DNA of 64,000 bases from assembly GCA_020747015.1 (NCBI GenBank), contig JAGTJM010000008.1, positions 558,001-622,000 on the forward strand, in the 5' to 3' direction. Below are positions 1 through 10,721 of this stretch, in pieces. The notes beneath the pieces were generated by a model, which was given only the letters and a program-made list of their open reading frames with translations, made no database searches and was not told the DNA's origin. Position 1 is the first letter of the stretch; the number at the start of each line of letters is the position of its first letter. This DNA is from Pyrenochaeta sp. MPI-SDFR-AT-0127. Its lineage: Eukaryota; Ascomycota; Dothideomycetes; Pleosporales; Cucurbitariaceae. Both the position numbers and the translations under genes were made by a program.

Positions 1-1273
1 GCCCGAATGATGGAGTCTTGAATTGACCTAGTGACCTTTGCGTATCATTAATGTACTGATAGCCCAGCAGATCAGCTTTCGGCACTACCTACTAAAATAC
101 TCTACTGCTTCCCTATTACTTCACGCCTAAAACTTACCAAAATATCGTGACCATTACGATCAAAATCGGCAGCACATAGAGCACGTGCTAAAATATCTCA
201 CGCGTCCAGAGTTTTTGTGTTTCTATATCATAGCTGCAAGTCTGTGCTCTCGGTTCCTGATTTTGTCGTTTGGACTGCATTCAAAGTCATTTACGATCTT
301 GACCACCAATATATCGGCTAACTGCGAGCGTCGCTGTTTGTAGACATCGAATACTTTTCAAATACAGAAAGGCACAACTCGCACTTTAGGTCAAAACCGG
401 ATCGTAGGGAGATTATTCCAATAGTCAAACTCGGCACGTAATACGTCCACCATTAGTAGAATCTCATCAATGGCCAAGCGCTCGGCTCTGTCTGTGATGT
501 AGAGAAGCTTGTAAAACTTGCTTTCAACGATGACGAACGCTGAATAAGAGTGTTTTACCGTAGTGGTCGAAGTAAGAGAGTATGTGGGTTATCTACAGAA
601 CAGAGCTCATGTCAAACCTGGTTCAGGTAATGCGCCGTAGAGCATTGGACCAGATTGGTTTCGCGAGCACCATAAGCCCTATCATTGTCGAATTGATCAA
701 TTCACTGGCGTATGTAAAGCGACAATCTTAGTCAAGGAAGCTGGTTGCCGTGGTTAAATCGTGTTTTTGAACTAACGAGATGTGGAATCTTGTAAATACA
801 CGACCACGGTTGAGGGCAGACTTCGCCACGTGACCAGGAAATTTGCAGCAAATTTAACTGGCTAACAATGTGCAATTTGGTTACGGATGTCGAAAAGAGA
901 CGATGTTATCCAATTGTAGAGGTTTTATTGCACCTTGGAGATGGCGTTCCACCCATGTGGCACCTTCCTTGACTCTGGATGTGCCTACCAACTTACCAAA
1001 TATTCCAGTTGCAGACTGATTTATTGCAACATCGGCTGCTGAGTATTCCTAGCTACTCTTATTTTTCTCTCAATCGCACATACGGCCCGGTATATCACAC
1101 AAGAATAGCATCACCTACGGCTTGCATTTTACGAAGCATCTTAAGTCGCCTTGCCACTACAAATATAGCCGTACGCAGTTCTTCAATACCAGCAGTACGC
1201 GCCACAAGCTCTATATCGTCCCGCAACCGTTTCGGCATTCACGCTGGGAGCCACAACATCGAGCACGGTTGAA
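1..1273. other. Intergenic, no gene recognised
   Basis: I see no conserved protein, RNA gene or transposon end. Open frames are short, overlap one another and have no family resemblance. The right part is the upstream region of the zinc-finger-like gene starting at 1274. Confidence 0.6.
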
Positions 1274-2317
1274 ATGGAGCTCATTGATATACATGGAAAC
1301 CCAAATTACAAGTGTGGGTACTGCAGAATCATCTACCCAAAATTAACATATCTCCGACAACACCTTGAATCATGGCATCCTTGCTGTATTCGGTTTGCTC
1401 AGGACAACCCAGCCTCACAAGAACCACTAGGCGTTCAACTGGACTATCCATGTCATGGATGCAGGATCAACTACAGGTCAACCACAGTCCTGATAAATCA
1501 GCATTTTAGCATGCCATTCTGTCCCCAAAGCCGGATGATTCTGAGCCGGATCGCGACGACAGGGCTTGGGATGGCATCTCCGACAGCCTTGCCCATGACC
1601 ATCACTCCTTCGTTCGGGCAATGCAGGTACTGCGGCACCCGATACCCATCCGAGGAGTATCTCAAGCAACACCTGGATACATGGAGACCCTGTTGTATCA
1701 AGTATCATGGCGATAATCCCAGTGCACTCGGATTTCTGCCCCATCCAAACGAAGCACCTTGCTTCCCGTGTAAGCTCGTTTTCGGATCGATGCTCGCCTT
1801 GGCTGAGCACGAAAACACGCCAGTCTGTCGCAAACAGAAAAGACCTTCTATTCCCACAAGCGCAGTATTGCTAGAGCCTCTAAAGTCACTCCCTGGCAAC
1901 TCCAATGTGCAACTCCATTCAGGATCGGATCGCATCAGTGACATAGAAGCGATGGAGCAAGCCATCAAGCGTGACAGCATCCTCCACGAGCCTGATCAGT
2001 TCGTACCATCACCCTGCGACTTCTGCCGTGGAGCATCTCCCGTCTTTTGGAAAGGCGACGTACACAAGATCTGCACAGCATGCAAAGAGAAATTCCTCGA
2101 TCTGAACAAGCAGGATCATATCTACGAGAGCAAGTCCCTCAGAGAAGATTCTGTGATGGAACTCACTATTCCATCGCAACTTGTATGTTCGTCTCCACCC
2201 GCTAGCATGACTCAAAACTCAAACTCTTCTCAATCCGAAACCGATTCACAGGTCATGGGCCTAACTCGGTCCCCGGCGTCGCCCACGATTGCTCTTCAAA
2301 GCATGTCACAGCGCTAG
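1274..2317 (+). CDS. Hypothetical zinc-finger-like protein with duplicated Cys/His units
   Basis: This is a single-exon frame of 347 residues from an ATG. It holds two copies of a two-finger unit. Finger A is C14-x2-C17-x12-H30-x4-H35 and repeats at C117/C120/H133, where the last His is replaced by Arg; both copies end in a CC pair followed by a similar 'DNP' stretch. Finger B is C60-x2-C63 and repeats near C163, each ending in a His and a Cys. A fifth site, C248-x2-C251-x15-C267-x2-C270, resembles a degenerate GATA finger, with SPVFWKG where GATA factors have TPLWRR. The tail is rich in Ser and Gln. A nuclear nucleic-acid-binding role is inferred from the fingers only. I do not recognise a named family. 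Upstream exons cannot be excluded. Confidence 0.6.
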   Translation: MELIDIHGNPNYKCGYCRIIYPKLTYLRQHLESWHPCCIRFAQDNPASQEPLGVQLDYPCHGCRINYRSTTVLINQHFSMPFCPQSRMILSRIATTGLGMASPTALPMTITPSFGQCRYCGTRYPSEEYLKQHLDTWRPCCIKYHGDNPSALGFLPHPNEAPCFPCKLVFGSMLALAEHENTPVCRKQKRPSIPTSAVLLEPLKSLPGNSNVQLHSGSDRISDIEAMEQAIKRDSILHEPDQFVPSPCDFCRGASPVFWKGDVHKICTACKEKFLDLNKQDHIYESKSLREDSVMELTIPSQLVCSSPPASMTQNSNSSQSETDSQVMGLTRSPASPTIALQSMSQR

Positions 2318-4001
2318 TATCTACGCTAGTTTGTGTTCTGATCCACATATTTTCCTCCAGTCCAATGCAAGGTATAGGTTACCAGAAACTCTACTGTGAC
2401 CGTACTTTACTCATACTGTGCAGTTTTTGTGTTCATTCGATTCAGTCTTGACTTATGACGCACCCATCTTCTCGGAGTCTATCTTTTGGCATCGAATTCG
2501 TACTGGAAAAGCACAAAGGGGTAAAGACTTGATGTATCGTTGTTACAGCATGGGATGATATTGCTTTTGGAGGGAGCTTGATTGAACGACACAAGAGACC
2601 AATGACTGTCGGCCTAGCAAACGAGACACTTGTCTCGATTTGTTGGGGGGGGGGGGGGTTTATTTTATCCTTTCCCGGTTTTGTTGTTTCTCCAGATTGG
2701 TTCAAACCGATCCAGGTCCGGACACATCGTTAAGCGTGTCGTTCATACGAGAATCGTTTTCTACATCAAGCTGACTATATGGGGTACCCGAGATAACTTC
2801 GTATATACGTGTGCATTCTCATCCCGTATGAAAGATTCTCTGCCTCTCCACCTTCCTAGTCCACCTTTGTTGGGAGCGTCAGACCGTGTGAAAGGTTCCG
2901 TGGTTTGTTTCCCATCCAGCTCCCACTCTCATCATACAATTCGCAAGGGTATCAACCTCATGTTCTCGATAATTATGATATTGATAAGTCTTCCAGGCTC
3001 ATTCAGTTAAATAACTCCCAAAAGGTCTGCAGGCACCATCACACGGCACGACACAAAATCGTTAAAAGAGACCAGGACATGATAGTGCTTGGCAAGGAAT
3101 CAGGTCTCCAGTTATGAGTAACGTATAGTTTCCTAAGTTTTGTACGGAGTAAAGGGCAAGAGATAGGGCAGCTTCAGCTCACGAGGAGAGTTCGATCTAC
3201 TAGCTCTTAGCTGTCCACTGTAAGTCAAAAGATATGCGCCTACAGAGTAATTGGTATGGCTGACAAACGCCCAGACCCACCAGAAAAGTATGCGCTGTCG
3301 AGGGGTGGTTGGTTCCTCGAGCTTGTGGATGAGGCTGGAGGGGTTAGTGTCAAGCTCGGACTACGCTTGACTCGCTTCCTATTTTCCCCTGCGCCTTGCA
3401 TATCCACTTCGATGATCGTACGTAGTTGTCTTCCAAAAGTTGACAACACACAGGAATGCGAGGGATTTTCTTTATCCAGGTGAGAGCACGATGAGATCCG
3501 ATCGTGAAGCGTCACCCCGCACATCTTATCGGTAATCGATAAACTATCTGACGCCACCTTCAGCCCGGCGGAAACTCCCCAACCCCCAAGTCGGTTCAGC
3601 GGTTGTCACCGCCGCCCGAGCACTCACGCGATCAGTTTTTTGCGTACTATTTAGCGATTTTCCGGTTGACTAGCATACATAAGCATCTTTGACACGAGTG
3701 ACTTGCGAATAATAACGGTGTGGCTTGAGCTGCCAAGTCTGAGGCGTTGCTATGGTGCAGCACCAGCTCACTCTTGGTCTCCATGAGGCTCCAATCGGAA
3801 TGAGTCGGCGGTATTACCATACGTTGACACTCGCTAGAAAATTTCAAAAGCGAGATTGGGACAGGAGAACCGCGTTGTATAAATCAAAGACTCGCAGACA
3901 TGTGTTTGGAGACATTTTGGATTCCTTGCCTACCACACACTTCATTCGTTTGTTTCATCCCTCTCGTAGCAGCGACAACAATTGTCGCTCATTAATCTAT
4001 A
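2318..4001. other. Intergenic between zinc-finger-like gene and copper oxidase gene
   Basis: No gene is recognised. It contains a 14-base G run (2645-2658). The last few hundred bases are pyrimidine-rich patches leading to the oxidase ATG at 4002 and are probably its promoter and 5' leader. Confidence 0.5.
2645..2658 (+). repeat. Homopolymer run of 14 G
   Basis: Fourteen consecutive G bases lie in non-coding sequence 3' of the zinc-finger-like gene. Such runs are prone to length variation and sequencing error. No function is claimed. Confidence 0.9.
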
Positions 4002-5525
4002 ATGGCTACGACACTCCAATCTGCAGTCTTACTGTTGGGGTGTCTTCTACCACATACCCTCGCTCAGGGAACATGGAGTCCCGTGATACAGTTTCCCATT
4101 ATTCCAGTGGCCGCCTACATAGTTCCAGAGTATCCATCCTCTTCTCGACTATTGGTATTCTCTGCCTGGGCACCCAACTTTTTCGGCGGCGACCACGGCG
4201 TCACACAGTTCGCGGAATTCAACTTCGTTACTGGCGCCATCTCAACCCGCCAGGTGGCTGAGACACAGCATGACATGTTCTGCCCAGGAATGAGCTCTCT
4301 AGGAGATGGACGATTGGTGATCACTGGTGGAAGCAGCGCTGAGAAGACGAGCATATACAATCCCACGAGTAACACCTTTACTCCTGGCCCAAACATGAAG
4401 GTGGCGCGAGGGTATCAAAGCTCAACTGTTTTGTCAAACGGAAAGATATTCACAATTGGAGGATCGTGGAGTGGTCCATTGGGCGGAAAACCTGGAGAGC
4501 TCTATGACCCTGCTGCGAATACATGGACGCTTTTGCCCGGGGCCGCTGTAGAGCCCATGCTTACTGCCGACTATGAGGGCATTTACCGTCAGGACAATCA
4601 TGCCTGGCTATTCCCATGGCGAAATGGCTCGGTCTTTCAAGCAGGACCTAGCAAGGCCATGAATTGGTACTTCACTGATGGAGAAGGGGGTGTCAGTCCA
4701 GCTGGCATCCGCGATGCGGCCAACGATGCGATGTGTGGTGTCAACGTCATGTATGATGTTGGAAAGATCTTCTCTGCAGGTGGTGCGCATTATTATTATA
4801 AGAGTCCCGCCCTCAGTGTCGCACATTTGATCGATATCAATGAAGTAGGCGCCCCCGCCACCGTAGAGGCTTTGCCAAATATGAAGTATGCGCGCGCATT
4901 CGCAAACTCGGTGGTTCTTCCGGATGGAAAGATCTTGATCACCGGTGGACAGGGGTATGCCGAAGGGTTTACTGACAAGGAGCCCGTTTTAGTTCCTGAA
5001 TTGTTTGACCCAGCTACCAAGACCTTCACCGAATTGGCACCAGAAGCAATCCCAAGGAACTACCACTCTGTTTCAATTTTGCTGGCTGATGGTACGGTGT
5101 TCAGTGGAGGGGGAGGACTTTGCTGGGATGATGGCACTGGCTCGATATCTGAGCGCTGCCGCAACACGGTCGATCATCCCAACGGCCAGATCTTCACACC
5201 GCCGTACCTCACTACTGGAGGCGCAAGGCCTGTCATCAGCAATCTTGTATCGAGTACGGTGGCGCCCGGAGGCGAGCTCCGAGTCACGATGGATGGCCCT
5301 GCTGATGGAGTACGATTTTCCTTGATCCGTATTGGAAGCGTAACGCACAGCACCAACACCGATCAAAGGCGAGTGTCACTTACTCCGAACGTGAACGGAC
5401 AAGAGGTAGTTCTACCTATCCTTGCGGACTCAGGTGTAATTTTGCCCGGCGCATGGTACCTCTTCGCTGTAAGTGCTGAGGGAGTACCAAGTGTGGCTAG
5501 GACGATTTATGTTTCCCAAATTTAG
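4002..5525 (+). CDS. Secreted galactose oxidase-like copper-radical oxidase (AA5 family)
   Basis: An intronless gene of 507 residues with an N-terminal signal peptide (about residues 1-21, ending ..LAQG), kelch-type repeats and a C-terminal domain of the galactose oxidase/DUF1929 type. All copper and cofactor residues of galactose oxidase can be placed: Cys94 in HDMFCPG and Tyr138 in RGYQSS (the thioether pair), Trp156 in GGSWSG (the stacking Trp), Tyr354-His355 in RNYHS, and His449 in SVTHS. These match C228, Y272, W290, Y495, H496 and H581 of the Fusarium enzyme. It should oxidise a primary alcohol (galactose, an oligosaccharide or an aliphatic alcohol) to an aldehyde while making H2O2 outside the cell. 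It lacks the N-terminal CBM32 of classical galactose oxidase, as known fungal AA5_2 alcohol oxidases do, so the substrate is uncertain. Confidence 0.9.
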   Translation: MATTLQSAVLLLGCLLPHTLAQGTWSPVIQFPIIPVAAYIVPEYPSSSRLLVFSAWAPNFFGGDHGVTQFAEFNFVTGAISTRQVAETQHDMFCPGMSSLGDGRLVITGGSSAEKTSIYNPTSNTFTPGPNMKVARGYQSSTVLSNGKIFTIGGSWSGPLGGKPGELYDPAANTWTLLPGAAVEPMLTADYEGIYRQDNHAWLFPWRNGSVFQAGPSKAMNWYFTDGEGGVSPAGIRDAANDAMCGVNVMYDVGKIFSAGGAHYYYKSPALSVAHLIDINEVGAPATVEALPNMKYARAFANSVVLPDGKILITGGQGYAEGFTDKEPVLVPELFDPATKTFTELAPEAIPRNYHSVSILLADGTVFSGGGGLCWDDGTGSISERCRNTVDHPNGQIFTPPYLTTGGARPVISNLVSSTVAPGGELRVTMDGPADGVRFSLIRIGSVTHSTNTDQRRVSLTPNVNGQEVVLPILADSGVILPGAWYLFAVSAEGVPSVARTIYVSQI

Positions 5526-5845
5526 AGCCTATGAGATTACGACTTGAATATGAGATTATGAACACATCACCAACGTTGTCGCTTAAGAAAAAGTGTTTAG
5601 TTTATTGTGATTTACGAACATAAATTGTGGGTGGCTATTATTCTGGGTAAACTTTCTTGATTGTGTTTGACTCCGTTACTAGTCACTGTGAATGTATTTC
5701 AATCCGTTACACATAAGTATATGGTATGGTTCCAGAAATTTTTGATGGCGCCCCCTGTGAATGTGTATAAGGTGTTAAAGAACTCTGTGACATAGTGGTG
5801 AGCCTCATTATCAGTGTAATTAATCAACCCGCTCATCGTAGATTT

Positions 5846-6957
5846 ATGTCTACTTTTGCCAATCCTCACGCGATCTCACCGACAAATGGATACGCAATCT
5901 CCACGAATGCAACACCCCTAACAGCTCCTGCCCCCTGGTCCTCGAGCGTTCAAATTATTGGAGGCGGTGTGACTGGGCTGGTTACCTCGTGGGTGATTCT
6001 CGGCCGTGGCTACCACGTCACAGATTGCAGGCGCGCTGTGGGTGTATCCCCCCGCAGTATGTAGATCCCATACTAACGAGACTTCGGAGACTATCGAAAG
6101 AGTGGTCGATGATATCGTATCATATCTGGAGAACCCTGGAATCAACCGTTGGGTATGAAGTTGGGCGTGAAAATGGTTCGATCTACTTTCTTCTTTTCGA
6201 CGAACCTGAAAGATAACCCTAAGCAATTGGCGAAGATGCAAGAGATTGAACGGGCAGGCATCCTGGGCTTTCTCACAATGCTACTCTTATTAGTGAAATG
6301 AATGTCAATAATACCGTTGGCATAATTGGTGCATATGAGCTATGCACTGGCTTATATGTCTCGTCAAAGCCAAAGGAGCACGTTCCGTTTCTGAAGGCCT
6401 TACCGCAGACCTCCTTTCGATAGAGGAATTCTCTGCTTACCTGGTTTGGCGCACACGCCATCATAAACTGCTCTGGGCTTGCAAGCTAGCGAGCGATAAA
6501 ATGTGTTACCCACTCCAGGGAGGTTTGCTTAGGTACATCAACAATGGTTCTTCCATCCCTAGATATAGCACGCTTTAACCGATAGTGCGGTCCCCACGAA
6601 TGACGGCGAAATAGTTTTCATAGTTCCGCGCAATGAAGACACGCTCGTTGTGGGTGGGTTTGTGGAGGCCAACAAGTGGGATCTTAATGGCGCTATTGAC
6701 TCGCCAATATTACGGCGCATGCAGGATAGGACGTTGTGTTCTTACCGACACTCAAGCGTGCTCAAATCGACCCTGAATATCCTCTCGCGCAGGGTTTACG
6801 ACCGGCAAGATGGGGTAACGTGAGAATGGAAATGGAGACAAGGGATCACAAATCCAAGTTTGTTTACTCAAACGGGCATGCAGAATCGGGCTGGAGATTG
6901 TGCTTCGGATGCGCGGCAGATTTCACAGCTATTGTTGAGCAAATAATCAATACGTAG
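5846..6957 (+). pseudogene. Broken D-amino-acid oxidase (FAD oxidoreductase) gene
   Basis: Pieces of a D-amino-acid oxidase appear in the correct order but in different frames. The FAD-binding start IIGGGVTGLVTSWVILGRGY follows an ATG at 5846 and runs into a stop at 6062-6064. A segment with DNPKQLAKMQEIERAGILGF lies near 6200-6270. The stretch LASDKMCYPLQGGLLRYINN follows near 6480-6545. DTLVVGGFVEANKWDLNG lies near 6639-6690. The C-terminal part, with DPEYPLAQGLRPARWGNVR and ending SGWRLCFGCAADF, is in another frame and stops at 6957. The substrate-side segment after the FAD motif (family SPWAGA region) is missing. Several frameshifts, stops and a deletion make a functional product very unlikely. 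Introns alone do not repair it. Confidence 0.85.
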
Positions 6958-9218
6958 GAAAGGGGTTAAAATGATTTTCAAGCTATAGGGTGGCCGAACA
7001 ATAGCTGGTGGTGGAAGAGTTGTCAAACTAAAACTGGGCTCTTCAGATTTTAAAAGGCATGTGGACCTAGCACACTGTTTCCACATCTAAGTATGTCACT
7101 GGTCGGAATCTCGTCCCTAAGATTTGCCCTCATTCACCTCCTTTCCTGTACTTTCATCTTTTTGCTCACTCTTGTTTTCTTCTTCTTTGTCGCCAGATCC
7201 GCTACCGCTTCCTCGGTACTGACTACCTTCTTTCCCAGGCTCAAACACTGTATTACCTATAAATTAATCAGAAATATTCACAATAGCCATATAGTGAGCC
7301 TACACGATGCACAATGAGCCCACGCTCCGTCTTTTGTCACATCAGCACCTGCGCCGCATTCGGGGCACTCAAGCATATTGCGTTGGGTAGAATAATTGAC
7401 TCTCGGGCCGAAAAAGTGCTGAAAGCCCTAAATTTGGGTATTTGGCTCTGAAGTTAAATTATGGATAATGTGGTGTCAGCATGGTCCAGTTGTGAAAGCA
7501 TGAATGCTCTGCTGCCGCTAAAATTGAGGGGCATGATGTCACGGGCCAATAAGATGCGATTGACGCTTGATGGAGGCAGAACTACACGAGCGTTCCATCC
7601 TACTCCATCCTGAACAAGTAATGACGCTGATTTCAAATTACTGAGGCGGACGCAGTGAGAGTGAGAGTGTGTCAGAGTGTAAGGTGGCGCACATGGTAGT
7701 CCTCGATTACGCTATGCCGGCAGATCGTTCGTACATACTCCCTTTTCCCCGTTGCTAGGCATTTTGTCCTTGGGCAAATGGGTTCTTCAAGCCATTCTCT
7801 ATTCCCACCGCCTAAATTCAAACCCCTTCCACGTCAACTCTTTTGTCCTTGACATCTCTGCCGCCGCTCATTATGCGAACCCATTGTCGCCTTCCCCAGT
7901 CCCAATAATTGGATTACTCTCCACACGGTCTCGCACGTTCACCTTGTCCGATTCATTCTCCAAGCGCTATAGCCGTGAAACCGCCAATAAGTACGCCCGG
8001 ATGGTTCGTCCCGATCACATCAGGACGGGACACGGCAAGCACGTGCATCCGTCGGATACCAGGGTAAGGATTGCGGGTACACATACAGTGATCAGCCGAT
8101 TGGTTCTACAGCGAAGCGGATGGCGGAAAAGGATGTGGCTGGCATCCAAATTTCGGTAGTCGTGATGCACTATTAGCCTTTGATGGAGTCCCAAACTCGC
8201 GAACAGACTGGTGACTGCATCACACGGTGTTAATCTGGACGTGAAGTATCGCTCAGACATGATCGCACATACTGTAGTTATGTGGGGTAAATGCACTGTT
8301 GCAATGCTACTCGTTGAAAGTGCGTGTAGAGCATACCCCAACCTGCGCTCTCCTCGGCGCAATCGGGGCCACCTACCAGGTTTTCTCAGGGGGATCGGCA
8401 AGCAGCGAAACAAGGTGGGCCATGACCGTCGTTACAACCGTCCCAGGAACGTGAATCATGCCACGCGAGCTTGATCCTCTTCCTGATCCTCCACTGCACC
8501 ACACTGTTCCTTAATACACCTCTGCTATACCTCAAGCGAGCCATCCCGCTCTTCTTACAGCAACCTTTAACCCAAATAATATTGGTCGCCGTGGGGAAGA
8601 CGGTTGCATCGCGACGCCACGCTGAAAGGTCTGGCCGCGCACCTGTCAAACCCATGAAATCAATCTTCCAACCCCACTGAACTTGCATTGCGCAAGCTGA
8701 TATACGGGCCGAAGGATCATAGGTCTGAACCTTATTACAAAAGGATCTGTTCTAGGGACAAGATCCGAAGCCTCGAAGCGCCCTCTCGGTCGTTATTGCT
8801 CCATTGTACCACAGGAAACGTCGTGAGAGATACGAGGACGCGTGAGCGGACCAGCAAGAGGACGATTTACGTTTCTATATAGCGGGATTGGCCCACGCGG
8901 AGGGGAGATTTGACGTGCGAGCATTGAGTTTTGATCATCTCCTCTGGAACGTTCTTTTCTTTGACAGACTTCTTGGCTGCTATTTTATTTTTTAGTTCTC
9001 TTCTTCTTCTTTCCCCCAGGACGGTCCCTGCTAGCCGATTAACGAGTCGGTACCAAACGTTTGTGTCGGGTTGCCCACGCCACAAGAGAACCTTTTTTCA
9101 AGCCATCGGCGACTAGCTCCGTGGAAGTGCGCAGGAAAACAACTACTGTACTCCAGAGAACCCACCTTCCCTATTTTCTGGCTGTCATCTAGTTTTTAGG
9201 CTAGAAATCTACGACAAA
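6958..9218. other. Long intergenic stretch, no gene recognised
   Basis: This 2.3 kb stretch has only short frames without recognisable domains. I found no transposase, no reverse transcriptase and no continuation of the oxidase pseudogene. The last 150 bases form the upstream region of the rhodopsin-like gene at 9219. Confidence 0.5.
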
Positions 9219-10380
9219 ATGGCTGAAGCTGCTACCACAATGGTTTTACCACCATATTCCAATAAAGCCGGAACATACTTAATACCAGTGTGCACCGTAG
9301 GAGCTGTCGCTCTGCTCCTAGTTATTACACGTATCTACACTCGCCTGACTCGAACCAAGAGGCTATATCTGGATGATTGGCTTATCGTCATTGCTGAGGT
9401 ACAATATTCGGGTACACATATAGCGTACCTAGCTAACCACACAATAGCTTTTCTCGCTAGTAGCAATCTCCTTAGCCAGCGCAGCTGTCGCCAACGGCTG
9501 GGGCAGACCCGCAGCCTATTTCTCGCCTTCGAATCTCAAGACCACTCTCAAGCTCCAGTTTGCTCTCCAAACCGTTTGGCTTCTTGCATACTATCTGGTT
9601 CGCGTATCCGTTGCCTGCTCGCTCCTGCGCTACGGAACCGAAAGGCTATGGCGATGGCCGCTGTACTTTATGATAGGGCTGCAGACCCTGATTTCATCTT
9701 CGTACGTGATTATACAGTTTGGGCAGTGCACACCCGTGAGTAGCAATTGGGAGAATGTGCCTGGTGTGAAGTGCTGGGACTTTAAGCCAATTATTAACTA
9801 TGGGTGGGCTGTTGCTGGTACGTTCTCTGCTCCGTCTTCTGTAACATTCACCACAGAAGCTGATCGAATCATTTCAGCAATTTACGTACTTATGGATCTC
9901 ACCCTCTCCCTAATGCCTATCCACCTGATCCGGACGCTGCACCGCTCAACCTCGGAAAAGATCTTAATCTGTGTTCTCATGGCACTTGGCCTCCTCGCGA
10001 CAACCATCGCCTGCTTAAAAATGACAACGTTCACTACGTTTGGGCAAGGAGACGTGATGCAAGCTACCATCATGCCATCCCTATGGGCGAAGTTGGAAGA
10101 GCAAGTCGGCATTATCGCTAGTTCTGTGCCTTGCCTCAAGGGCCCAGCGGAGACTCTCTTGATGAAATTTGGATTGCTGAAGGAACACCACTTGACGCGA
10201 CCGAGTTTTGTTGGTGATGTCAGCTTACCGACAGTGAAGGAGCAGGATGATAGGAGCAGTGGAGATGGCTCGAGCAGAAAAGGCAACGTTCGAATTGATT
10301 CTGTAGCTGTGGCCTTGGGCAATACGCCGCCAAGCTCGAGTACACCAGTGCGGGAGAACCACGCGCTGCGGATTGTATGA
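9219..10380 (+). CDS. Rhodopsin-like integral membrane protein (fungal rhodopsin domain family)
   Basis: Two exons, 9219-9398 and 9448-10380, join across a 49-base intron with GT..AG ends and phase 0, giving 370 residues. The protein has about seven hydrophobic segments. It carries family marks: an R-I-Y-x-R pair after TM1, then LDDWLI, a conserved Cys pair in the loop before TM5 (QCTP.. and KCWDF), and the TM6 stretch DLTLSLMPIHLIR. The tail after TM7 is polar. No CFEM domain precedes TM1, so it belongs to the large PTH11-related group without CFEM. The ligand is unknown. A second possible intron, 9818-9856 (39 bases, in frame), would remove 13 residues; it is unusually short and I left it in. 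Confidence 0.8.
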
Positions 10381-10721
10381 TCGGAACGTCTTTGACAGCA
10401 TTTTAAGCGTGTGTAAGGTCTTCAATTTAGCGTGGCGCTTTGGTGTTGATTTCGAGTAAAATCCATGCTAAATAGACATAATGATATAGTAAGCGTCTAA
10501 CAGCTATCCCGTCATCCTTCTAGCCTCCTCTCTATCACTTGTGAACGCCAATGTATGTCCAGAGTAATTAGGCAATAGATAGTTTCTAGCTCGACTCTAT
10601 TAAAAGTGATTTACAATATTGACTATAAGGTCAAATTCAACTTTTACTTAAGATACAGGGATTGCTACGGGTAATCTATAATTATATACTAACTCCTGGA
10701 CAACCCAAGACCTTTTCTAGT
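10381..10721. other. Convergent intergenic region
   Basis: This lies between the 3' ends of the rhodopsin-like gene and the minus-strand Zn2Cys6 gene. It is A/T-rich and presumably holds both 3' ends. No gene is seen. Confidence 0.6.

Noticed and set aside
7752..8159. 135-codon plus-strand frame
   Set aside because: No conserved motif; composition changes along its length and it sits in a gene-poor stretch.
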